Positions 9,315 to 18,363 of a DNA stretch of 37,808 nt are shown piece after piece (position 1 is the stretch's first letter; the number at the start of each line of letters is the position of its first letter). The position numbers were made by a program, and so were the translations under genes. The notes below the pieces were generated by a model, which saw only the letters and a list, made by a program, of their open reading frames with translations, was not told the origin of the DNA and ran no database searches. The DNA comes from an uncultured bacterium (lineage in GTDB: Bacteria > Bacteroidota > Bacteroidia > Bacteroidales > JACABE01): NCBI GenBank assembly GCA_903911455.1, contig CAIWDQ010000633.1, positions 1 to 37,808 of the forward strand, in the 5' to 3' direction.

Positions 9315-10286
9315 ATGAAGAAAGTAAAAAAAGTAATCATGTACATCCTTATTGCAATCTTTGTTGTAATGATTGTGATGTTTTCTTACGTTAAATTTAT
9401 GCTTCCAAGCGTAGGAGCCCCCGAAAACCTGAAAGTAGAATCAACACCCGAAAGAATTGAAAGAGGAAAATATCTGGCTAATTGTGTTTGTGTGTGTATG
9501 GATTGCCATTCGACAAGAGACTGGACAAAATTTTCAGGACCTTTGGTAGATGGCACTCAAGGTAAGGGCGGTGAAGAGTTTAATCAGAAGTTTGGCTTCC
9601 CCGGAAGCTTTTTTGCTACCAACATTACCCCTTATGGCTTAAAAGATTGGACTGATGGTGAGATCTTACGTGCCATTTCAAGTGGTGTCAACAAAAAAGG
9701 GAAGGCCTTATTCCCTGTTATGCCTCATGGTAACTATGGTAAAATGGATAAGGAAGACCTGATGTCTATCATTGCGTACATTCGTACCTTAAAACCTATT
9801 GAAAACACTACTCCCGTGTCGAAAGCTGACTTCCCGATGAGCTTAATTATTAACACCATTCCTAAAAAGGCTTCTTTCTCGAAGATTCCTTACAAGAATG
9901 ATAAGTTAGCCTATGGTGCTTATCTTGTTAATGCAGCTTCTTGCACCGATTGTCATACCAAACAAGAAAAAGGAACTCCTGTTGCCGGTATGGAGTTTGC
10001 AGGTGGTAGCGAATTTCCTTTAGCTACAGGAGGTGTAGTACGTGCTCCTAATATTACACCTGATAAAGAAACAGGTATAGGTAATTGGGGTGAAGAAGAC
10101 TTTGTTAATAGATTTAAAGCCCTTGCCGACAGTAATTACAAGCCTGCTGTTATCAATAAAGGTGAGTTTAATTCGATGATGCCCTGGATGATGTATAAAG
10201 ATATGACGGTTGACGATCTAAAAGCTATGTATGCTTATTTAAAAACTGTAAAACCCGTTAAAAATACAGTTAAGACTTTTCAATAG
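9315..10286 (+). CDS. Membrane-anchored diheme cytochrome c
   Basis: A 323-residue c-type cytochrome. Residues 8-25 form one hydrophobic anchor, followed by two cytochrome c domains. The first heme site is CMDCH (Cys61, Cys64, His65) and the second is CTDCH (Cys210, Cys213, His214). Met residues after each site, such as those in FPVMPHGNYGKM, are candidates for the axial ligand. The family is common in Bacteroidota as mono/diheme cytochromes that shuttle electrons in the periplasm. Odd point: the first site reads NCVCVCMDCH, with extra cysteines at 57 and 59 where I recall other members having His, Ala or Val. The gene stands alone and has its own terminator; its electron partner is not in the window. 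Confidence 0.88.
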   Translation: MKKVKKVIMYILIAIFVVMIVMFSYVKFMLPSVGAPENLKVESTPERIERGKYLANCVCVCMDCHSTRDWTKFSGPLVDGTQGKGGEEFNQKFGFPGSFFATNITPYGLKDWTDGEILRAISSGVNKKGKALFPVMPHGNYGKMDKEDLMSIIAYIRTLKPIENTTPVSKADFPMSLIINTIPKKASFSKIPYKNDKLAYGAYLVNAASCTDCHTKQEKGTPVAGMEFAGGSEFPLATGGVVRAPNITPDKETGIGNWGEEDFVNRFKALADSNYKPAVINKGEFNSMMPWMMYKDMTVDDLKAMYAYLKTVKPVKNTVKTFQ

Positions 10287-10309
10287 CATCTAATTGATTT
10301 ATAAAAGCT

Positions 10310-10343
10310 AAAAAGCCTTCCATTAATTTGAAAGGCTTTTTTT
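10310..10343. terminator. Terminator after the cytochrome gene
   Basis: A 10-bp perfect stem (10310-10319 with 10332-10341) with a 12-nt loop, AAAAAGCCTT and AAGGCTTTTT. The T run serves the plus strand, and the A run on the left makes it usable from the minus strand, where rodA ends at 10401. Confidence 0.8.
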
Positions 10344-10400
10344 GTTCATTATTTGTTGTCCAAGCCTCTTCCTCTTTTAGTCCCTAAATCTGATGTTGCC

Positions 10401-11660
10401 TTACAGCACATTCAACCTGTAGGAATCTTGCTTCACCAGGATGAAAAGTAAGATGGTAAACGACCACAAAGAGGAACCTCCGTAACTGAAGAAGGGCAAC
10501 GGGATGCCGATAACGGGGAGTAAACCCATCGCCATGCCTACATTAATAAAAATATGGATGAACAGAATGGATGCAACGCCGTAGCCATAAACACGCCCAA
10601 AGGCTGAGCGTTGCCGTTCGGATACATAAATGATCCTTAGTAAGAGTCCTATCATCAGAGTAACCACCGTGAAACTACCTATGAAACCCCACTCTTCGCC
10701 AACGGTGCAAAAGATGAAGTCGGTGCTTTGTTCGGGTACGAAATTATACTTTGTTTGAGTGCCTTGTAAATATCCTTTGCCCCAAAAGCCCCCCGATCCT
10801 ATCGCTATCTTCGATTGATTTACATTATAGCCGGCTCCCTGCAAATCTATATCTTTACCCAGCAACACATTAATCCTTACCCGTTGATGTTCTTCCAGGA
10901 TATGATTAAAGGCATAATCAACACTAAAGATAAAACCTGTAGTGATTACCAAAAAGGTTGCTATTGTAATGATCGCCTTCTTGTTTTTACGTGCAAAAAG
11001 GACTAATACAATCGCTATTGCCAACAACAATCCCACCAAGATCATCTTGTTGATAAGCAAGGTAAGTATAAATAAAAATGCGATAACTAAACCGAATATT
11101 AAGATGTTTCCGGATAAACCCTCGCGATATAAAACAAGAATAAAGCAGAAATAAACCAAGGCTGAGCCGGTATCATTTTGTAATAAGATCAATGAGGCGG
11201 GTATAGCTAAGATAATGATGGCATACATTCTCTGTTTGAAGTTCTTTATGTTGACGTCAACCGAACTTAAATACTTTGCAAGTGCAAGATTGGTAGCAAA
11301 CTTTGCAAACTCTGACGGTTGAAGCTTAAAGCTCCCTATCTCGAACCATGAAACGGCTCCTTTTGTTGCCTTACCGGCAACAATAACAGCTATTAAGAGC
11401 AATATAAAGAAGCCATAGATACCATAAGCAAACTGGGAGAAGAATCGGATGTCGATAGCCATGATAAGTAAAGCAATAAACAATGCAGTGCCTACCCAAA
11501 CCAATTGTTTACCATAGCTCTTCTGAAAGTCAAAGATGCTTTTGTGAGCCTCGTCGTACACAGCCGCATGGATGTTGAGCCAACCCATCAGTACAAGCAG
11601 AAGGAAGATGATTACGATCGGCCAGTCGATATTACCTAATATACTTTTTTGTTCTCTCAA
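10401..11660 (-). CDS. rodA: Rod shape-determining protein RodA
   Basis: A 419-residue SEDS-family peptidoglycan glycosyltransferase of the inner membrane. It polymerises lipid II glycan strands for lateral wall growth together with PBP2. There are about ten hydrophobic segments. Characteristic SEDS stretches are visible: QPSEFAKFA, LLQNDTGSALVYFCF, AIGSGGFWGKG, VPEQSTDFIFCTVGEEWGF and, near the end, GIPLPFFSYGGSS. The acidic loop PEQSTDFI with its Asp is present. Its start codon overlaps the mrdA stop by four bases (ATGA), so the two are translationally coupled. The pairing with mrdA makes it RodA rather than FtsW. The mreBCD genes that usually accompany this pair are not in the window. Confidence 0.95.
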   Translation of the reverse strand: MREQKSILGNIDWPIVIIFLLLVLMGWLNIHAAVYDEAHKSIFDFQKSYGKQLVWVGTALFIALLIMAIDIRFFSQFAYGIYGFFILLLIAVIVAGKATKGAVSWFEIGSFKLQPSEFAKFATNLALAKYLSSVDVNIKNFKQRMYAIIILAIPASLILLQNDTGSALVYFCFILVLYREGLSGNILIFGLVIAFLFILTLLINKMILVGLLLAIAIVLVLFARKNKKAIITIATFLVITTGFIFSVDYAFNHILEEHQRVRINVLLGKDIDLQGAGYNVNQSKIAIGSGGFWGKGYLQGTQTKYNFVPEQSTDFIFCTVGEEWGFIGSFTVVTLMIGLLLRIIYVSERQRSAFGRVYGYGVASILFIHIFINVGMAMGLLPVIGIPLPFFSYGGSSLWSFTILLFILVKQDSYRLNVL

Positions 11661-13474
11661 TGTAGTGACATTAAATTAGCGTTGATCATTCGTTCTTCCA
11701 AATCGGTTCTTTTAACCTTTCGGGTAAGATATTTCTCTATCATTAAACTTGATATAGGTGCAGCCCATACTCCTCCGAAACCAGCATTCTCAATATAAAC
11801 AGCAATAGCAATCTTAGGATTGTTCATAGGAGCAAATGCAATGAAAACAGAGTGATCCTGTCCCTGTGGGTTCTGAGCTGTCCCCGTTTTACCACAAACT
11901 ATGATACTGTCCATTCTTGCTCCCGATGCAGTTCCCCCAGGCTCGTTTACAACCTCGTACATGGCATCTGCAACTATCTTGAAGTATCTGTCGGCAACCT
12001 TAGTCATGTGTTTAACTTTATATTCGGGGTTAGTAATCTTTTCTTTACCTACATATTTAATGAGATGGGGAGAAAAGTAAAAGCCCCTGTTAGCAAAGAT
12101 AGCAGCTATGTTAGCCATCTGTAAAGGGATAATACCTACCTCGCCCTGCCCGATACTTAAGGAATAAATTGTGCTGAAAGCCCACTGATGTTCACCATAT
12201 CTGTGATTATAAAAGACTGATGATGGAATAAATCCTTTCTTTACATTTGGCAAATCAATACCTAATCTATTACCCAAGCCAAAGCTGGTAACTTTATCAT
12301 ACCATTGATTTAAACCTAACTCACTATCAATAAAACGATCTTTAGATTGATTGTGCTGGATAATCCTCCTGAATACCTGATAGAAATAAGGATTGCACGA
12401 CATCTTAATTGCACTCTTTACATTGGTAGCACTAGGGTGATTATGACAACCTACAAGAGATTTATCACAAGGGAAACCTGTATTTTCAGTAATCACACCT
12501 TCGTCAAGGGCAACCAAAGACTGGACTATCTTAAAGATAGAACCCGGAGGATACAATGCCATCAAAGCTCTGTCAAATAATGGTTTCACAGGGTCGTTAA
12601 GTAACTTTGCATAGTTGTTTCCTCTAACACGTCCAACTAATAGATTAGGATCATAACTAGGACTTGATATCATTGCAAGTATCTCGCCGGTAGTAGGGTC
12701 AATTGCAACAATACTTCCACGTTTGTTTTTCATCAGTTTCTCACCATACACCTGAAGTTCGGCATCAAGAGATGAATAAAGATCTTTGCCGGCAACAGCA
12801 ATAGTATCATACATTCCATTCCTGAAACTTCCCTTTTCGCGGTTGAAAACATCAACCATCATTATCCTTGAGCCTTTGTTTCCTCTTAAGTAACTTTCAT
12901 AATACTTCTCAAGGCCACTCATACCAACATAATCGCCCGATTTATAATACGGGTCTTTTAATGTTAACTCTTCGTTTACTTCACCAATATAACCTAATGT
13001 ATGAGCAGCCACAGGATCAGGGTATTTCCTTAAGGTACGTGTCTGAACAAAGAAACCTCTGTATTTATAAAGTTTCTCCTGTATATAGCCGTAGCTTTCC
13101 TTTGATATCTGCTTCTCAAAAATAGATGCAGAATAAGGAGAGTATTCTCTGGCTTTATCAAGCTTCTGAATAAAATCATCTTTGGTAATGCCTACAAGAT
13201 TGCATAGTTCCAGAGTGTCAATCTCCTTTACCTGCTTTGGAATGACCATAAGATCATAAACCACCTCGTTATATACAAGGAGTTTTCCATTGCGGTCAAA
13301 TATCAAGCCTCTTGCGGGATATTGGGTAACAACACGGAGAACATTCCTGTTGGCCGACAGTATGTAACTGTCATCAATAATCTGGAGATAGAATAAACGG
13401 GCAATAAATATAATCCAAACAACTATAAATATAGCTGAAACAGTAAATTGTCTATTACTATAGGATTTCTTCAT
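11657..13474 (-). CDS. mrdA: Penicillin-binding protein 2 (elongasome transpeptidase)
   Basis: A class B PBP that cross-links peptidoglycan made by RodA during cell elongation. I use the ATG at 13474 (605 residues); a GTG two codons upstream is the alternative. Residues about 10-32 form the N-terminal membrane anchor, followed by the pedestal (PARGLIFDRNGKLL) and the transpeptidase domain. The catalytic motifs are complete: SIFK (Ser312, Lys315), SCN (Ser359) and KTGTAQ (Lys529). Between the first two is a Cys/His loop (FPCDKSLVGCHNHPS) that I recall as usual for PBP2 in this phylum. The gene is followed by overlapping rodA. It begins about 70 bases after the helicase stop, so read-through from the helicase is possible. 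Confidence 0.94.
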   Translation of the reverse strand: MKKSYSNRQFTVSAIFIVVWIIFIARLFYLQIIDDSYILSANRNVLRVVTQYPARGLIFDRNGKLLVYNEVVYDLMVIPKQVKEIDTLELCNLVGITKDDFIQKLDKAREYSPYSASIFEKQISKESYGYIQEKLYKYRGFFVQTRTLRKYPDPVAAHTLGYIGEVNEELTLKDPYYKSGDYVGMSGLEKYYESYLRGNKGSRIMMVDVFNREKGSFRNGMYDTIAVAGKDLYSSLDAELQVYGEKLMKNKRGSIVAIDPTTGEILAMISSPSYDPNLLVGRVRGNNYAKLLNDPVKPLFDRALMALYPPGSIFKIVQSLVALDEGVITENTGFPCDKSLVGCHNHPSATNVKSAIKMSCNPYFYQVFRRIIQHNQSKDRFIDSELGLNQWYDKVTSFGLGNRLGIDLPNVKKGFIPSSVFYNHRYGEHQWAFSTIYSLSIGQGEVGIIPLQMANIAAIFANRGFYFSPHLIKYVGKEKITNPEYKVKHMTKVADRYFKIVADAMYEVVNEPGGTASGARMDSIIVCGKTGTAQNPQGQDHSVFIAFAPMNNPKIAIAVYIENAGFGGVWAAPISSLMIEKYLTRKVKRTDLEERMINANLMSLH

Positions 13475-13541
13475 TGCCACATGAAAGGTCTATCTTAATT
13501 GATATAATGATTGCTTAAATTATAATTAGGATTCAATTAGC

Positions 13542-15452
13542 TTACCAACGTTTTTTCTTTGGTTTGCCTTTGTCTTTATCTCTGAAATCGCTTTTGGTAT
13601 CTTTCTTAAACTCTTTCTTTTTGCCTGTACCACCACCATAGCTTCTTTCGCTGCCAGAATCTCTGCTACTGCCGCCACCATAGCCTCTTTCGCTACCGGC
13701 ATCTCTGCTACTGCCACCGCCATAACTTCTTTCTCTACTACCGCTATCTCTGGTGCTACCGCCGTCACTTCGTCTGTCGCTTCTTTTTCTATCGCCACCG
13801 CCAAAACCTCTATCTCTGTCTCTTCCGCCTCCACCTCTATCGGTTTTCTTGTTGGCTACTTCAATACTTACTTTGCGTGATTGATATTTAACATCGTTTT
13901 TGAAAGCAGTAAGAAGCTGTTCAAGATAGTTAGCATCTACTTCAAAGAATGAGAAAGTGTTTAGAATTTCTATTCTTCCAATTCTCATGTCTCTAACATG
14001 CATTACGTCGTTAACCAATCCGATAAGGTTTTGAGGAGCTATGCCATCAATCTTACCAATATTAATAAACAAACGAACAAACTCTTCACCACCTCTTCTT
14101 GGTTCGCCACTACTGTCATGTCTTTCTTCAACATTTAGATCCGGAGCATTACGATAGTAATTAATAAAACGATTGAATTCAACAGAAACAAATCTTTTAA
14201 TAAGTTCTTCTTTGCTTAACCAATCTAATTTTTGATTAATGACAGGTAAGAATTTATTGATCTCTTCTTCATTCACAACAACAGTTTCCATCTTGTTAAT
14301 CATATGGAAAAGTTGCTTCTCACAAACTTCTTTACCTGAAGGAATCTTAGCATATTTAAAAGTCTTTCCTAAAGATCTTTCAAGTTGTTTTACTTTATGC
14401 TTTTCGCGAAGGTTAAGGATTGCTATTGATATACCTGACTTATCCGCTCTTCCTGTTCTACCACTACGATGTGTATATTGTTCAATTTCGTCGGGGAGAT
14501 TATAATTAATAACATGTGTAAGATCGTCTACATCCAGACCTCTTGCTGCAACGTCTGTTGCCACTAACATCTGTAGATTACGTAATCTGAATTTGTTCAT
14601 AACATTATCGCGTTGTAATTGCGACAAATCACCATGTAAAGCATCAGCATTATAACCATCTTTAATTAATTGATCGGCTACTTCCTGAGTTTCCGCTCTT
14701 GTACGGCAGAAGATGATAGCATATATATCTGGATAAAAATCTGCGATACGTTTCAACACAAGATATCTTTGACGAGCCTGTGACAGATAATAATAATGTT
14801 TCACATTTTCGGAACCAGAGTTACGTGTGCCTACAGTTATCTCAACTGGATGATCCATATATCCTCTTGCGATCTTTTCTATTTCAACTGGCATAGTTGC
14901 TGAAAAAAGTAAAGTATTCTTTTCTTTAGGAGTTTCCTCAAGAATACTATTCATGTCGTCCTGAAAACCCATGTCAAGCATTTCATCGGCTTCATCAAAC
15001 ACAACATATTTAAGTTTTGAAAGGTTTATTTTACCCCTTCTCATAAGGTCTAACATACGGCCAGGGGTTGCTACAATTATATGCACCCCTCTTGATAGCT
15101 GTTTGATTTGATTATCTATACTGGCTCCACCATACACAGGTATCACCCTAAAGTTATCAATGTATTTAGTATAATCTTTAATGTCGTTAGCAATTTGCAT
15201 ACATAGTTCGCGGGTAGGGCAAAGTATTAATGCTTGAGTAAACGAACTTTCTTTATCTATTTTCTGTATTAAAGGTAATCCGAAAGCTGCGGTTTTACCT
15301 GTACCGGTTTGTGCTAATGCAACGAGGTCGGTATCCATTTCTAATAAGACAGGTATCACTGCTTCCTGAACAGGCATCGGTTTTTCAAATCCCATTTCCG
15401 ATATGGCTTTAAGTACTCTGGAATCAATGCCCAGTTCTTCAAATGTTTTCAT
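13542..15452 (-). CDS. DEAD-box ATP-dependent RNA helicase with RNA-binding C-terminus
   Basis: A 636-residue DeaD/CsdA-type helicase that unwinds RNA, probably in ribosome assembly or mRNA turnover. All core motifs are seen in order: Q motif (PMPVQEAVIP), I (AQTGTGKT), Ia (PTRELCMQ), Ib (TPGRMLD), II (DEAD), III (SAT), IV (IIFCRTRAE), V (TDVAARGLD) and VI (HRSGRTGR). Residues about 450-535 fit a DbpA/CsdA RNA-binding domain (VRLFINIGKIDG). The last 100 residues are a disordered Gly/Arg/Ser/Asp tail with repeated YGGGSSRD/SGSER units, typical of RNA-binding tails. A -7 box TACCTTTG lies 28 bases upstream of the start (plus-strand 15480-15487). Confidence 0.94.
   Translation of the reverse strand: MKTFEELGIDSRVLKAISEMGFEKPMPVQEAVIPVLLEMDTDLVALAQTGTGKTAAFGLPLIQKIDKESSFTQALILCPTRELCMQIANDIKDYTKYIDNFRVIPVYGGASIDNQIKQLSRGVHIIVATPGRMLDLMRRGKINLSKLKYVVFDEADEMLDMGFQDDMNSILEETPKEKNTLLFSATMPVEIEKIARGYMDHPVEITVGTRNSGSENVKHYYYLSQARQRYLVLKRIADFYPDIYAIIFCRTRAETQEVADQLIKDGYNADALHGDLSQLQRDNVMNKFRLRNLQMLVATDVAARGLDVDDLTHVINYNLPDEIEQYTHRSGRTGRADKSGISIAILNLREKHKVKQLERSLGKTFKYAKIPSGKEVCEKQLFHMINKMETVVVNEEEINKFLPVINQKLDWLSKEELIKRFVSVEFNRFINYYRNAPDLNVEERHDSSGEPRRGGEEFVRLFINIGKIDGIAPQNLIGLVNDVMHVRDMRIGRIEILNTFSFFEVDANYLEQLLTAFKNDVKYQSRKVSIEVANKKTDRGGGGRDRDRGFGGGDRKRSDRRSDGGSTRDSGSRERSYGGGSSRDAGSERGYGGGSSRDSGSERSYGGGTGKKKEFKKDTKSDFRDKDKGKPKKKRW
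13640..13745 (-). repeat. In-gene repeats encoding the helicase RGS/G tail
   Basis: Three to four imperfect in-frame copies of a unit of about 45 bases encode the YGGGSSRD...SGSER pattern at the helicase C-terminus. Their similarity suggests copy number can change by slippage. They have no sign of a separate function. Confidence 0.6.
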
Positions 15453-15479
15453 TTCTTTTATTGTAAATATTTAAGTTTG

Positions 15480-15487
15480 CAAAGGTA
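15480..15487 (-). promoter_or_regulatory. -7 box of the helicase gene
   Basis: The minus strand reads TACCTTTG, a perfect TAnnTTTG match, about 28 nt before the ATG. I do not see a good -33 element. Confidence 0.5.
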
Positions 15488-15659
15488 ATATAAATCTTTG
15501 GTTATCTGAAAAATATTTTCCTTAAAGATTCATAACTAAACTGAAAAAGGCTTTGAGTATACAATTTAGATTAGCTAAAGCTGATTTTAAGTTAATAATG
15601 AAGGTTCTCCATGTCTTTTTAACATTCAATACTTACTCTTCTTTTCATTTTTAATAATT

Positions 15660-15695
15660 ATTCACACACAGAGTGTGAATAAATTTATAATTTTG
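15660..15695 (+). promoter_or_regulatory. Palindromic operator candidate and -7 box before cysD
   Basis: ATTCACAC at 15660-15667 and GTGTGAAT at 15673-15680 form a perfect 8+5+8 inverted repeat. Eight bases later, TAATTTTG at 15688-15695 matches the -7 consensus perfectly. The palindrome covers the position where the -33 box should be, so a bound regulator would block or replace RNA polymerase contacts there. The rest of the gap 15453-15754 shows nothing else I can name. Confidence 0.5.
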
Positions 15696-15754
15696 CAAAT
15701 CTAATATTAATCACAAACAACTTATTGCAGAGGAGTCCAATTTATAAACAGAGC

Positions 15755-16660
15755 ATGGAGAATTACAGACTAAATCACTTACGAGAACTTGAATCTGAAT
15801 CAATATATGTTATCAGAGAGGTGGCGGCTCAGTTTGAGCGTCCAGTAATGTTATTTTCGGGTGGTAAAGATTCTATTGTTATGGTTCATCTGGCTCGCAA
15901 GGCTTTCGCTCCAGCTAAACTTCCTTTCCCTTTATTACATATAGATACAGGTCACAATTTTCAGGAAACACTTGACTATCGTGATGATCTTGTTAAGAAA
16001 ATAGGTGCGCAATTAATTGTAGGTTCGGTTCAGGAATCTATAGATCAGGGCAGAGCTGTTGAGGAAAAAGGTTATAATGCAAGTAGAAATGTATTGCAAA
16101 CTGTGACTTTATTAGATACTATTGAGAAACATAAGTTTGATGTTGCTATGGGTGGTGCTCGTCGTGATGAGGAGAAAGCAAGGGCTAAAGAGCGTTTCTT
16201 TTCTCATAGAGATGAGTTCGGACAATGGGATCCTAAAAACCAGCGCCCTGAGTTATGGAATATCTTTAACGGGCGCAAGAATATGGGCGAACATTTCCGC
16301 GTGTTCCCTATCAGCAACTGGACTGAAATGGATGTTTGGCAATATATCTTATTAGAGCAAATAGAAATGCCAAGTATCTATTATACCCACCAAAGGGAAG
16401 TTTTTTGTAGAGATGGCAATTGGCTTGCAGTTGCTCCTTTTATGAAATTAAAGGATTCCGAAAAGGTAGAACTTAAAACAGTTCGTTGTCGTACTATTGG
16501 CGATATTACCTGCACAGGTTTAACTTTATCTACAGCTAATTCATTAGAAGAAATAATTGACGAAATAGCTGCAACAAGAGTTACCGAACGTGGTAGTCGC
16601 TGGGACGACAAACGCTCGGATGCTGCTATGGAAGACCGTAAAAAAGAAGGATACTTCTAA
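15755..16660 (+). CDS. cysD: Sulfate adenylyltransferase small subunit CysD
   Basis: CysD makes adenylyl sulfate (APS) from ATP and sulfate, driven by GTP hydrolysis in CysN. I use the ATG at 15755 (301 residues) because the following sequence, MENYRLNHLRELESESIYVI, lines up with the N-terminus of E. coli CysD. A TTG 30 bases upstream also opens the frame but adds residues the family lacks. The PP-loop ATP pyrophosphatase motif LFSGGKDS is at about 33-40. Conserved downstream stretches include HIDTGHNFQET, GGARRDEEKARAKER and RCRTIGDITCTG. The gene is followed by cysN after 55 bases, forming the two-subunit enzyme operon. Confidence 0.96.
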   Translation: MENYRLNHLRELESESIYVIREVAAQFERPVMLFSGGKDSIVMVHLARKAFAPAKLPFPLLHIDTGHNFQETLDYRDDLVKKIGAQLIVGSVQESIDQGRAVEEKGYNASRNVLQTVTLLDTIEKHKFDVAMGGARRDEEKARAKERFFSHRDEFGQWDPKNQRPELWNIFNGRKNMGEHFRVFPISNWTEMDVWQYILLEQIEMPSIYYTHQREVFCRDGNWLAVAPFMKLKDSEKVELKTVRCRTIGDITCTGLTLSTANSLEEIIDEIAATRVTERGSRWDDKRSDAAMEDRKKEGYF

Positions 16661-16715
16661 AACAAATCTTATCAAACTAAATAAAGTACAAATCTAAATC
16701 AATACAATTAATACT

Positions 16716-17990
16716 ATGGAAAGCTTTTCGCACAATGGTTATCTTGATATGGAACTGCTGCGTTTTACCACTGCGGGTAGTGTTGACGATGGTAAAAGTA
16801 CGCTTATCGGTAGGTTATTGTATGATAGTAAATCAATATTTGAAGATCAATTGGAGGCTGTCAAAAAGGCAAGCATTCAGAAGGGTAACGATTATATAAA
16901 TCTGGCTTTATTAACCGACGGACTTCGTTCGGAACGCGAACAGGGCATTACTATTGATGTTGCCTATCGTTATTTCGCCACTCCAAAACGCAAGTTCATT
17001 ATTGCCGATACTCCCGGCCATGTGCAGTACACACGCAACATGGTTACAGGGGCTTCCACTGCCAATGCTGCCTTAATTCTGATTGATGCCCGCAATGGTG
17101 TAACCGAGCAAACGCACCGCCATACTTATATTGCGTCGCTGTTGCAGATACCTCATATTATTGTTTGTATTAATAAAATGGATCTGGTTGATTACGATCA
17201 GAAGACTTATGAAGAGATTCGTGATAAGTTTGCTCAGTTTGCTCAGACTATTGATGTAAAAGATTTTTTATTTGTGCCGATAAGTGCTTTAAAAGGGGAT
17301 AATGTTGTGGATGCTTCCGCAAATATGCCTTGGTATGATAATGGTACTTTGATGGAAATCCTGGAGACTTTGCATATTGAGAATGATTATAACTTTACGG
17401 ATGCCCGTTATCCGGTTCAGTACGTTATTCGTCCGCTAACTGATGAGCACCACGATTATAGGGGTTATGCAGGCAGGGTTGCAGGAGGTGTTTTTAATAA
17501 AGGTGATGAAGTTATAGTGTTGCCTTCGGGTATCAAATCTAAGATAAGTTCTATTGATACTTTTAATGGTGAGATTGATAAAACCTTCCCTCCAATGTCC
17601 GTTTCGCTTTCGCTCACAGATGATATTGATATTTGCAGAGGCGATATGATTGCCAAGCCTGATAATATGCCCGAAGTTAGTCAGGATATTGAGGCAACTA
17701 TCTGTTGGATGAATCAAAAGCCTTTGAATACTTCGCGTAAATATGTGTTGATGCACACCAGCAACGAAGTGAAATGTATGGTTAAAGAAATTATCTGCAA
17801 AGTCAACGTTAATACTCTTGAAGAGATTATTGATGATAAAGAAGTAGGATTAAATACCATTGCCAAAGTAAAAATAAGAACAACCAAGCCATTAATTTTT
17901 GATGCCTATAAACGCAATCGTGTAACAGGTAGTTTTATTCTTATTGACGAAGCCACTAACGAAACTATTGGGGTAGGGATGATTTCTTAG
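16716..17990 (+). CDS. cysN: Sulfate adenylyltransferase GTPase subunit CysN
   Basis: A 424-residue translation-factor-like GTPase that powers APS synthesis by CysD. The G motifs are present: G1 GSVDDGKS (21-28), the switch region SEREQGITIDVAYRYF, G3 DTPGH (98-102) and G4 NKMD (153-156). Two beta-barrel domains follow (YPVQYVIRP; RKYVLMHTSNEV). It lacks the APS-kinase (CysC) domain fused in some bacteria, so any PAPS would need a separate kinase. No cysC, APS/PAPS reductase, sulfite reductase or sulfate transporter gene lies in this window, so whether APS goes to assimilation or to sulfation cannot be told here. Confidence 0.96.
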   Translation: MESFSHNGYLDMELLRFTTAGSVDDGKSTLIGRLLYDSKSIFEDQLEAVKKASIQKGNDYINLALLTDGLRSEREQGITIDVAYRYFATPKRKFIIADTPGHVQYTRNMVTGASTANAALILIDARNGVTEQTHRHTYIASLLQIPHIIVCINKMDLVDYDQKTYEEIRDKFAQFAQTIDVKDFLFVPISALKGDNVVDASANMPWYDNGTLMEILETLHIENDYNFTDARYPVQYVIRPLTDEHHDYRGYAGRVAGGVFNKGDEVIVLPSGIKSKISSIDTFNGEIDKTFPPMSVSLSLTDDIDICRGDMIAKPDNMPEVSQDIEATICWMNQKPLNTSRKYVLMHTSNEVKCMVKEIICKVNVNTLEEIIDDKEVGLNTIAKVKIRTTKPLIFDAYKRNRVTGSFILIDEATNETIGVGMIS

Positions 17991-18002
17991 GAAGAGGGAT
18001 TG

Positions 18003-18034
18003 GGCGATTTGGTGATTTGGCGAATTGGTGATTT
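18003..18034 (+). repeat. Four tandem 8-mers (GGYGAWTT)
   Basis: GGCGATTT, GGTGATTT, GGCGAATT and GGTGATTT follow directly on one another, so a 16-bp unit is present twice with one change. It lies 12 bases after the cysN stop. No function is evident. Confidence 0.7.
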
Positions 18035-18048
18035 TAAAAGAAGACAAT

Positions 18049-18080
18049 CGTCATTGCGAGGAGGAACGACGAAGCAATCT
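18049..18080 (+). repeat. Dispersed palindromic repeat, single arm
   Basis: A 32-base sequence running from CGTCATTGCGAGGAGG to GAAGCAATCT. It matches the reverse complement of 28791-28822 at 31 of 32 positions. Here it is alone; at 28744-28822 two arms face each other. I recall similar CGTCATTGCGAGG...GAAGCAATCT repeats in intergenic DNA of many unrelated bacteria. Confidence 0.8.
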
Positions 18081-18199
18081 AATTATTGAAGTTGTATTTA
18101 GCAAATTGGCAATAGGGAGATTTTAAAAAGAAGGTATTTCATCTAAACATTTCATTAAAGGCAATCTAATAACACATTTTTAATTAAAACACCTATTCT

Positions 18200-18363
18200 G
18201 GGAAATCCCCACAGGCGATCACTACATAATTTTCTAATTATGGGCGACGCATAAAGCGAATATTATGTAGTTTTCTACTTATGGGCGGTGCATAAAACGA
18301 ATATTATGAAGTTTTCTACTAATGGGTGGTGCATAAAGCGAATATTATATAAATTTTGCTTCT
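18200..18363 (+). repeat. Four-unit 41-bp tandem repeat
   Basis: Units start at 18200, 18241, 18282 and 18323. The middle units are nearly identical (TGGGCGGTGCATAAA...GAATATTATG...TTTTCTACT); the first and last diverge. TTCTGGGAAATCCCCA occurs at 18196-18211 and 18360-18375, exactly 164 bases (four units) apart, so it is in register with the array. The second copy extends to a 7+5+7 palindrome, TTCTGGG-AAATC-CCCAGAA (18360-18378). Confidence 0.85.

Noticed and set aside
13526..13834. A 102-codon frame (MEAEETEIEVLAVAIEKEA...) on the minus strand within the helicase 3' end.
   Set aside because: It is a shifted reading of the repeat DNA encoding the helicase Gly/Arg/Ser tail; the Val/Ala/Glu pattern is what that repeat gives in another frame.
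15725..15754. TTG start for cysD, 10 codons upstream.
   Set aside because: The ATG at 15755 begins exactly where the family N-terminus begins; the extra residues have no match to CysD.
18200..18363. CRISPR array from the regularly spaced repeats.
   Set aside because: The whole 41-bp unit repeats, with no unique spacers between short repeats, and no cas genes are present.
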